Shown here: one piece after another, positions 1 through 5,498 of the stretch
Numbering within the stretch: the first letter of the stretch is position 1
Layout of the letters: every line of letters begins with the position of its first letter
Assembly (NCBI GenBank): GCA_041623475.1
Contig: JBFJWU010000109.1
Coordinates: 1 to 9,579, forward strand
Direction of reading: 5' to 3'
Source: JBFJWU01 sp041623475 [NCBI: bacterium]
Lineage (GTDB): Bacteria > J088
DNA: 9,579 bases
Notes under the pieces: generated by a model
Databases searched by the model: none
What the model was told of the DNA's origin: nothing
The model's input: the letters and a program-made list of their open reading frames with translations, nothing else
Translations under genes and position numbers: made by a program

Positions 1-1400
1 ACATCATCGGCAAAGCACACGCTGCGGACAGGAATCGGTGACAATTCGACCTGGTCTACGTGATTGATTACCAGGCAGTACCGATCGCCCGATCGATTGA
101 CATAGACCATCTGGTTGCCGCGTACGTGAGGTTCAAATACGCCCCCGGTGCGCGTCAATTGGTACCGGAATTTATCTGACGGATCATAGCGATGGATATT
201 CGACTTACGTACGGTATTCTCGCCGAAATTCTGCTCTTCAAAATAGATTCGGCCGTCGTTGCCGATTGACAGGCTGCTTCCCCCGTAGCGGTCGATGACT
301 TTGTTCGCCCGACCATTGTCAATGTGGACAATTTGTTTTGGGCCCTTTCCATTTGAGACCGACGCAAACAGGTTGCCCGACGGTGACAATTCGAGGTCAG
401 ACAGGTCGAGAAACGGTCCGGCAATCGGTGTCCCAACTGCTGCAGATGTCGCTTGCTGGTCGAACAGCCGGGCCTCTCGTTCTTCAAAGGCAACCCAACT
501 GTTCCAGTCACGTGCCGGTCGACGGCCCATAGCAATGCGATAGGGAGCAGCGTAAAAGAAAGGGAACAGGCCGGTGGCGTTCCAATGGTAAAAGTCGACA
601 AGGTCCAACTCAAGTTGCTGCTGCATAAATCGGTGGAAGGCTCCACCGTAAATGTACTGTGCCGCACCGCCCGGAAAATCACGCCGCAGACTGGTCGATT
701 CGCCCAGGCTGGTCAATGCGCCATCGCGAGCAACATTGCGGACCAGGCTGCGCGCCAGGTTGCCGTTGGCCCGCCCGCGGTCGTGATAGACGTTGCTTTC
801 GACCCAGACCGCAAATCCCTCTTTGAAAACGCCAGGCAGCAGCGCGTTTGAAAAACCAATGCCTAACGGGTAAGTCGTTCGGTCGGTTGAGATCGCCTGG
901 ACAAAGTTGCGCCCGAAAACTTTGCGGAAAATCGTCCCGGGCATCCGATGCATATCAAGATGGAAAATATGTGCCAGTTCGTGAACAAACAGGAATTGCA
1001 GCCAATGTCCATATTGCAGAAGTTGGGATGGCTGCCGTGGTGCCATCGTGTAGATCCTGACGTGGTTTCTGGGGTAGGGCGTTGCGCTTCCATTGGTTAT
1101 GTCATTGTCTGAAATGACCACAACGTGAATTCGGCTGGTTGGTTCGAAGCGAGAGATCCCAACCATTTTCCGGAACGCTGGTTCGGCGAATGCCGCCAGT
1201 TCGTAGGCATCGGCGCGGCTTCGCAACGTGAAATGAAACGTAAAGTGTTCAGTATCGAACGACCGCCAGATTCGGCCGCGGTCAAAGTCAGCTTCGGATA
1301 CGCGCGGGAAAAGGACACTCGACGTTATTAACAGTGCGGCAATTGCTGCTAGTCCCGGGACGTCGGGTCGCCGCCTAGAACCTGACCAAAATCGTTTGAT
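1..1400 (-). CDS. Secreted HExxH metallopeptidase with C-terminal TolB-like beta-propeller (C-terminus beyond the window)
   Basis: The minus-strand frame is open from 1400 to the window edge, giving about 466 residues with no stop. If read from the ATC at 1400, residues 1-37 form a clear signal peptide: a basic start (KRF..SRRR), a hydrophobic stretch at about 14-31, and a cleavage region ending VSEA. The segment at about 48-60 (FDTEHFTFHF) and the stretch leading to HELAH at 140-144 match the peptidase MA-like gluzincin layout. HELAH supplies two zinc-binding His and the catalytic Glu. KEGFAVWVE around E194 supplies the likely third zinc ligand, as in the family's EGxAxxxE motif. From about 327 on, repeats such as LSPSGNLFAS and LSIGNDGRIYF look like TolB/WD40-type propeller blades. 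The protein is therefore probably a periplasmic or surface peptidase; its substrate is unknown. The fold call is strong, but the start is abnormal because no in-frame ATG, GTG or TTG precedes the mature domain. It follows the lipoprotein gene with a 52-base overlap. Confidence 0.82.
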   Translation of the reverse strand, partial: MKRFWSGSRRRPDVPGLAAIAALLITSSVLFPRVSEADFDRGRIWRSFDTEHFTFHFTLRSRADAYELAAFAEPAFRKMVGISRFEPTSRIHVVVISDNDITNGSATPYPRNHVRIYTMAPRQPSQLLQYGHWLQFLFVHELAHIFHLDMHRMPGTIFRKVFGRNFVQAISTDRTTYPLGIGFSNALLPGVFKEGFAVWVESNVYHDRGRANGNLARSLVRNVARDGALTSLGESTSLRRDFPGGAAQYIYGGAFHRFMQQQLELDLVDFYHWNATGLFPFFYAAPYRIAMGRRPARDWNSWVAFEEREARLFDQQATSAAVGTPIAGPFLDLSDLELSPSGNLFASVSNGKGPKQIVHIDNGRANKVIDRYGGSSLSIGNDGRIYFEEQNFGENTVRKSNIHRYDPSDKFRYQLTRTGGVFEPHVRGNQMVYVNRSGDRYCLVINHVDQVELSPIPVRSVCFADD

Positions 1401-2899
1401 GGCGTGCCTCCAGCGGGTATCAGTCGAGGTGGTTTGCCCGGTGTTTTCTTGACGGTAGCATAGCGGACATCGGACAACGAATCCGTACAGTACTTAACTT
1501 CGCCGGTGGCCGTTCCGCGGGGACCGCGCCGGACGGCACCGACGACGCTCTGGTCGCCCGCGATCGCCGGAGCCAGATCGCAGCTGGTATCCGGAAGATT
1601 GGACCAGAAATTTGCCGAAAATCCACCTGCGTCTGCAGACACACCATCGATCAACGTCGTCTGGTCCAGGGGTTCATAGATCGTCGCATCAATTTTTCGG
1701 CCGACGGCAATTGACCGGATCTGGACATAACCTGTTACATTCCCCGAAGAATTAGAAAAGATACCACGACTGACCCCGTCTTTGTGAGTTGCGTCGACAC
1801 GGATGCGAATAACCTTGCCGGACGCGAATTTTTGAATTCGACTGACTTCGATGGCTGTGCTCTCAAGGGATCCCGAGTCCCGTTGTTCGCGAATTCCGTC
1901 GCCAGGCTCAAAAACTGTGGTCCTGGTAAACGCAAATGTCTGACGGTCGATCCACGTATTCGTAGAGCGGCCGTGCTGGGTCTTGTGCAATACCCGGATC
2001 TGTTGCTCCGTTACCTGGACATTAGTGCCGCCTGTCAGTCCATCGCGAAAGCTGGTCCGTGCGATTGCCGATCCGGAACTTGTTGCCAGGTCGTATGTGG
2101 AACGAATCTCGATGAAATCGACCGAACTTTCGTCAGGCAGCCACTTGAAATTCGTATAGGATGCCGTTACCTGCGTAATATTTGCCTCGTCCGTAATAGG
2201 CGGTTGTGCGCCCAGGCGGGACCACTCAGTTGCCGCACTGCTTGCTTCATAGACCGTAAACTGCCAGAAACGGTCAGTCCGGTCCGACCGACCATCGCAA
2301 AGCGCAGACCCGGAATATACGTCGGGACAGCCGCGAAAATCAACGGCAATTGCCGTCGATGAAGTAACTGGTTGTTCGCCAGTGGTGTTCGTGACCGAGA
2401 ACAATGCGACAACGGGGTTGCGCCACAAGTCAACTGGATGATCGGTGTCAACGGTTTCGCCCAGGATCGTCAACGCGCGCTGGTGCGTGTCCGATGAATC
2501 CTTGTATAAGTGCCCGGTCACAGTGGCCTGGCCCAGGGCGGTTGCCCCGGCCGGAAACTCAAGTTCAAGGGTCGTCTTGCCAGCCAAGAGCGTGCAGGAT
2601 GTCGTTGTTGACCTGGGAAGCACGCAATCATTGCCCGATGCGCTGACCAGGATCATTGTGTCGGATTCTGGTTCCAGAGAGCGGTCCAGGCTGCGAATGT
2701 GGTCTACGTACGACTCGTACGCGAAATACTTTCGATTCTTGGATACGTCCTGAAGATCCTCCAGCTCAAGAACCGTATTCAAGCTCTGGTCCATTGAATT
2801 CAAGGTCGATTCGATATTCTGGAAGATGGACAATGGATCCAGGAGACACCCGGACAGGAGCAGGACGAATATTGCACAGTTTTTTCTGGCGGCGACCAA
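1349..2899 (-). CDS. Exported lipoprotein of unknown function
   Basis: This frame encodes 516 residues from a TTG at 2899. That start gives a short, textbook lipoprotein signal: M-V-A-A-R-K, a hydrophobic stretch at 9-16, and the lipobox LLSGC with the lipidated Cys at 18. A GTG at 2938 is also in frame, but it would put 13 extra residues before the signal and has no ribosome site. Residue +2 is Leu rather than Asp, which in enterobacterial-type sorting favours the outer membrane. After a short helical region (about 20-60) the protein is Ser/Thr/Asp-rich and beta-strand-like, with scattered Cys (C-x-LPRSTTTSC, then RGCPD, ALC). I recognise no family. It lies directly upstream of the metallopeptidase and is probably in the same transcript, so it may be a partner or anchor. 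The last 16 residues (after PAGGTP) may be an artefact or recent extension; see the finding at 1398. Confidence 0.82.
   Translation of the reverse strand: MVAARKNCAIFVLLLSGCLLDPLSIFQNIESTLNSMDQSLNTVLELEDLQDVSKNRKYFAYESYVDHIRSLDRSLEPESDTMILVSASGNDCVLPRSTTTSCTLLAGKTTLELEFPAGATALGQATVTGHLYKDSSDTHQRALTILGETVDTDHPVDLWRNPVVALFSVTNTTGEQPVTSSTAIAVDFRGCPDVYSGSALCDGRSDRTDRFWQFTVYEASSAATEWSRLGAQPPITDEANITQVTASYTNFKWLPDESSVDFIEIRSTYDLATSSGSAIARTSFRDGLTGGTNVQVTEQQIRVLHKTQHGRSTNTWIDRQTFAFTRTTVFEPGDGIREQRDSGSLESTAIEVSRIQKFASGKVIRIRVDATHKDGVSRGIFSNSSGNVTGYVQIRSIAVGRKIDATIYEPLDQTTLIDGVSADAGGFSANFWSNLPDTSCDLAPAIAGDQSVVGAVRRGPRGTATGEVKYCTDSLSDVRYATVKKTPGKPPRLIPAGGTPSNDFGQVLGGDPTSRD
1407..1411 (-). promoter_or_regulatory. 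Ribosome binding site GGAGG for the metallopeptidase
   Basis: On the minus strand GGAGG lies 6 bases before an ATC codon at 1400-1398, which opens the signal peptide of the peptidase. This is the best Shine-Dalgarno match near the junction, and its spacing is ideal. It decides the start even though the codon is not a standard initiator. The site lies inside the end of the lipoprotein coding sequence, as expected for translational coupling. Confidence 0.6.
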
Positions 2900-2905
2900 A
2901 ACTAG

Positions 2906-2911
2906 TTCCTT
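2906..2911 (-). promoter_or_regulatory. Ribosome binding site AAGGAA choosing the TTG start of the lipoprotein
   Basis: On the minus strand AAGGAA is followed by 6 bases (ctagtt) and then TTG at 2899-2897. This spacing, together with the compact lipoprotein signal it yields, favours TTG over the in-frame GTG at 2938, which has no purine-rich sequence in front of it. Confidence 0.6.
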
Positions 2912-3046
2912 CGAGAATGGAAAATCAGCCGCAGACACAGGACCGAAGATCTATCCCTGTATTGTGTCACATTGCGCTGCGGGTGGTCTTCATTTATTTT
3001 GCATGAAAGCCCCGCCGGATATCCAGAGTACATGCCCGGGAAATTT

Positions 3047-3066
3047 GTGGACATCAGGATGTCCAC
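3047..3066. repeat. Perfect 8-bp inverted repeat, candidate operator or 5' UTR hairpin
   Basis: GTGGACAT at 3047-3054 and ATGTCCAC at 3059-3066 are perfect inverted copies separated by CAGG. The repeat lies 36 bases before the ATG at 3103 and about 47 bases after the weak -10 candidate at 2995-3000. It could bind a dimeric regulator or fold as an RNA hairpin in the leader. It has no T-run, so it is not a typical terminator. Confidence 0.45.
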
Positions 3067-3068
3067 GC

Positions 3069-3082
3069 CAATTGTGCAATTG
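3069..3082. repeat. Paired CAATTG boxes (inverted repeat 6-2-6)
   Basis: CAATTG occurs at 3069-3074 and again at 3077-3082, separated by TG. Each box is a palindrome, so the unit is both a direct and an inverted repeat. It begins two bases after the 8-bp inverted repeat at 3047-3066 and ends 20 bases before the start codon at 3103. A regulator-binding role is possible, but the boxes are short and AT-rich, and chance is not excluded. Confidence 0.25.
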
Positions 3083-3102
3083 CATTGAAAGAATAAGTAC
3101 CG

Positions 3103-4446
3103 ATGAAACGTTCCCATTTGATGTTGTTATGCCTTTTGCCCGCGATAATCCCATCGGCAGTATTGTCGGACAAGGCAGATCGAATTCTTCGTCGTCAGGC
3201 TGGCGATGTTGACCGAATCCACAAAGCGGCGGCCCCCGATCTGGATCGCGAGACGTTTGAACTGTTGCTGAGGTCCATTGCGAGGTACACCGAACCGACC
3301 CGGCGCGCATTGATGGAAACGTGCGCAGCTATGGCGGATGATTCAACGGTAGATCCGGTCAAGAAGATGGAAAGCCTTTTGCCACCGTACCTGAAGACCC
3401 AGCAGCAGGCTGGTCAGATCCTGCTGGCTTTCCCGGGACTGGCAATACGTCTGGGGAAAATCTATCAGTTGTCTGGTGAACAGCTGCTACTGTTGCTGAC
3501 GGACCTCAATCGCGGACTCCGGATCATTGACCGGAAGGCCCGTGAAGCGTGGATCAAACGACTGCGGAAAAGCCCCGAAGCCACATCGCAATTGGCCAAC
3601 GCGGCGCGATTCTTCCGCGAGGAATTTCAGCACGCCCTGGAAATGCGAGAAGCCTATCGCCAGCGGATCGCCGCTGCCAGGGACCGGGCCAAAGAGGTCG
3701 AACGTGGATTGGCTCGTGTAAATTCGACGACGGTCGTTATCGTTGACCAGCGGGATTCGATGGGATTTCGATATCCCACCCACGATTCACGGGTTGTGGC
3801 TTACCCTTACGATTCGTACTCAACCTATGCGTGGACCCGGTCGACTGCGGTTCCGTACTATGGATTCATCGGTGATCCATATGCTGGTGTGAAGCAACTG
3901 GAACGCGAGATGATCGAGGTCTGGCAACTGCCCAGTTACCAGGTCGTCCAGTTTATCCTTGCGAACGCCGACCTTTTTCCCGACCTGGCCGGCGAGATCG
4001 TAGCGATGGCCAGGCGCGAGCGGACACCAGAGACATTTGGTGGATCCGTTAAGGCTTGGATTGCCGAAAACCAACCAGTAGTCAACGAGGATTTCCTTAA
4101 GGCCAAGGGCCTGCGAGACCGCCTGGCGGCGCTGTCGGCGGCAAGCAAAAAGAAAGTCGGCGCGGGTGTTGACGAGGTCTGTCCGCCGGCAACTGGGGGC
4201 GCAGCGGCCGCGCCGTCCGCCAGCGATGGCGCTGTGTGCCCCGATCCAATATTTGACCGTTTCCTGAAACCCCGGGCCGACTGGTCGAATCGTCCGACAT
4301 CAATCAAAGATGCTGAACTGGACCAGCTAGAGGACCGGGCGGGTTCACGTTATCGCAATATGCACGGTGCGATCTGGGCAACCATTGACCTGCAAATCAC
4401 GCGGGATGCGGCTGGATCGGCAGGCAGCGGCACATCCCCGAAGTAA
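3103..4446 (+). CDS. Exported helix-rich protein of unknown function
   Basis: This gene encodes 447 residues starting with ATG. Residues 1-22 are a signal peptide (MKR, hydrophobic 6-20, cleavage after V-L-S), so the product is probably periplasmic. Residues about 25-206 are almost all helical, with many charged residues; 143-206 is dense in Arg, Glu and Lys and may form a long helical hairpin or coiled coil. Residues 218-262 form a Tyr/Pro-rich linker (YPYDSYSTYAW, then AVPYYGF). Another helical part (263-350) follows, then an Ala/Pro-rich low-complexity stretch bracketed by C360 and C379, which could form a disulphide. I see no catalytic motif and recognise no family. The Tyr-rich centre recalls envelope proteins such as DUF3300, but the rest does not fit. 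The ribosome site is weak (GAAAGAATAAG upstream). It diverges from the lipoprotein gene. Confidence 0.8.
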   Translation: MKRSHLMLLCLLPAIIPSAVLSDKADRILRRQAGDVDRIHKAAAPDLDRETFELLLRSIARYTEPTRRALMETCAAMADDSTVDPVKKMESLLPPYLKTQQQAGQILLAFPGLAIRLGKIYQLSGEQLLLLLTDLNRGLRIIDRKAREAWIKRLRKSPEATSQLANAARFFREEFQHALEMREAYRQRIAAARDRAKEVERGLARVNSTTVVIVDQRDSMGFRYPTHDSRVVAYPYDSYSTYAWTRSTAVPYYGFIGDPYAGVKQLEREMIEVWQLPSYQVVQFILANADLFPDLAGEIVAMARRERTPETFGGSVKAWIAENQPVVNEDFLKAKGLRDRLAALSAASKKKVGAGVDEVCPPATGGAAAAPSASDGAVCPDPIFDRFLKPRADWSNRPTSIKDAELDQLEDRAGSRYRNMHGAIWATIDLQITRDAAGSAGSGTSPK

Positions 4447-4466
4447 AACCGTCAACCTTGACGGTT
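4447..4466. terminator. Inverted repeat directly after the stop codon; possible weak terminator or attenuator
   Basis: AACCGTCAA at 4447-4455 and TTGACGGTT at 4458-4466 are perfect inverted copies separated by CC. As RNA this gives an 8-bp stem with a 4-base loop, starting at the base after the TAA of the upstream gene. No T-tract follows, so intrinsic termination would be poor. A role in 3' end protection, Rho-assisted ending or protein binding is equally possible. Confidence 0.4.
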
Positions 4467-4505
4467 CGTGGTACGTTAATCGGGCAATGTCCCGACCTGA
4501 TTGCC

Positions 4506-4510
4506 AAGGA
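4506..4510 (+). promoter_or_regulatory. Ribosome binding site AAGGA choosing the GTG start at 4516
   Basis: AAGGA is followed by 5 bases and GTG at 4516. The in-frame TTG at 4501 has no purine-rich site in front of it, and its extra residues (MPRTA) add nothing recognisable. I therefore take GTG 4516 as the start of the oxygenase-like gene. Confidence 0.6.
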
Positions 4511-4515
4511 CTGCT

Positions 4516-5406
4516 GTGCAGTTTGACGTCCCGCCGGACCTGAAGATCCCCGCCGACATTCGTAAGCTTGCGGAACGTGTTGAACATCCGGAAGACGGAT
4601 TTTTCGGTCCGCAGTCGGTCTACTGGAAGGTCGCCCGCGAGAATGCGCTGATGCTGGGGGGCGCCGCGGCCGCGCTGCTGCAGATGGCCCATCCCGGGGT
4701 AGCCGCCGGCGTTGCCGAGCACAGTTCGCTGCTCAGCGATCCAATCGCCCGTTTTAACCGGACGTTTTCGGTTGTCTACCGAATAGTATTCGGAACTGTA
4801 GACGAGGCATCAGAGGCGGCTGCATATGCCCGACACTTGCATACAGGTGTCAAGGGCACCGTACCAGAGACAATCGGCGACATGAAACACGGCCAGCAAT
4901 ATCACGCGAACCAGGGTGACCTGCTGCTGTGGGTGTACGCAACGTTGGTGCAACAGAGCGTCCGCACCTATGAAACGTTCGTAGAGCCCTTGACATGGTC
5001 GGAAAAACAGCAGTATTACCAGGAATCCAAGGTTTTTGGGCAACTTTTCGGAATCCAGCCTGATGAATTCCCGGAAACCTGGGAGGACTTTAACGACTAT
5101 TTCGACCGAGTTGTTGAGTCAGCGCTGGGTATGGGCCGTTACGGACGGCTGCTGCGTAACCAGATGTTTGGCGGGCTACCGCAATACTGGGTCATGATTC
5201 CCCTGGGGCTGATTATGGCTGGTGCCAATCTGCCGGATCGGACACGGCGGCAGTTCGGGCTGCCGTGGGGCGGGGCGATGCCCGTCATTTACAGCGGTTT
5301 CGTTCGTGCCGTTCAGCAATTGCTGCCGTTTGTTCCTGATTCGTTAAGGTACCAGCGCTATTATCTAAGGGCGCGGACGAAGCGTCGTTCGGGCCGCGCT
5401 GCCTGA
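4516..5406 (+). CDS. DUF2236 / MpaB-family oxygenase-like protein
   Basis: The product is 296 residues from the GTG start. It carries the conserved pattern of the MpaB/rubber-oxygenase (Lcp, DUF2236) family: a glycine-rich helix followed by LLQMAHPGVAAGVAEHS (54-70), then DPIARFNRT (75-83), VFGT (91-94), the HLHTGVKG segment (107-114), and YHANQGDLLLW (129-139). Characterised members bind haem b through a conserved His. MpaB cleaves the farnesyl chain of a mycophenolic acid intermediate, and Lcp cleaves polyisoprene. H107 or H109 is the best guess for the haem ligand, but I cannot place it with certainty. There is no signal peptide, so it is probably cytosolic or membrane-associated. The C-terminus is basic (RARTKRRSGR). 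It is followed 92 bases later on the same strand by the UbiB-type kinase gene. The substrate is unknown; a lipid isoprenoid is an inference. Confidence 0.85.
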   Translation: MQFDVPPDLKIPADIRKLAERVEHPEDGFFGPQSVYWKVARENALMLGGAAAALLQMAHPGVAAGVAEHSSLLSDPIARFNRTFSVVYRIVFGTVDEASEAAAYARHLHTGVKGTVPETIGDMKHGQQYHANQGDLLLWVYATLVQQSVRTYETFVEPLTWSEKQQYYQESKVFGQLFGIQPDEFPETWEDFNDYFDRVVESALGMGRYGRLLRNQMFGGLPQYWVMIPLGLIMAGANLPDRTRRQFGLPWGGAMPVIYSGFVRAVQQLLPFVPDSLRYQRYYLRARTKRRSGRAA

Positions 5407-5449
5407 GCGACGACATCACAAACCGTGCAAGAGGGTCGGGGGCTCAAAG

Positions 5450-5464
5450 TTTTGTCGTACAAAA
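5450..5464. repeat. Short inverted repeat between the oxygenase and kinase genes
   Basis: TTTTGT at 5450-5455 and ACAAAA at 5459-5464 are perfect inverted copies around CGT. It is the only marked structure in the 92-base gap (5407-5498). It could be a small operator or part of a promoter: TACAAA at 5458-5463 resembles a -10 box, but no good -35 box is visible. The evidence is weak. Confidence 0.25.
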
Positions 5465-5486
5465 TCATTCAAGTTGACTTTCAAAT

Positions 5487-5490
5487 GGGA
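5487..5490 (+). promoter_or_regulatory. Ribosome binding site GGGA for the GTG start at 5499
   Basis: GGGA lies eight bases before the GTG start. There is no in-frame ATG until residue 41, which is after the membrane helix and just before the conserved region, so the GTG start with this modest site is preferred. Confidence 0.45.
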
Positions 5491-5498
5491 ATCCCACG

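Larger units (their letters stand above)
2900..3102. promoter_or_regulatory. Divergent intergenic region between the lipoprotein/peptidase pair and the orphan exported protein
   Basis: These 203 bases separate two diverging genes and must carry promoters for both. On the plus strand a weak sigma70-like pair is visible: TTGCGC at 2972-2977 and TATTTT at 2995-3000, with a 17-base spacer. The match is only 3/6 and 4/6, so this is a suggestion. I see no convincing promoter on the minus strand. Two inverted repeats lie near the plus-strand gene and are listed separately. I see no small open frame with a plausible start signal. Confidence 0.35.

Noticed and set aside
155-682. A 175-codon minus-strand open frame near the left edge
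   Set aside because: It is in another frame of the same strand as the metallopeptidase, whose frame is continuous through this region and carries HExxH and propeller motifs.
1349-1400. Programmed frameshift fusing the lipoprotein to the peptidase
   Set aside because: The frames would need a -1 shift, but I see no slippery heptamer in the 52-base overlap, and the peptidase has its own signal peptide and ribosome site, which would make no sense inside a fusion.
1784-2362. A 192-codon plus-strand open frame opposite the lipoprotein gene
   Set aside because: The product is Cys- and Arg-rich with no pattern, while the opposite strand gives a continuous lipoprotein with lipobox and ribosome site.
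4501-4515. TTG at 4501 as the start of the oxygenase-like gene
   Set aside because: There is no ribosome site before it, whereas AAGGA is placed 5 bases before the GTG at 4516.
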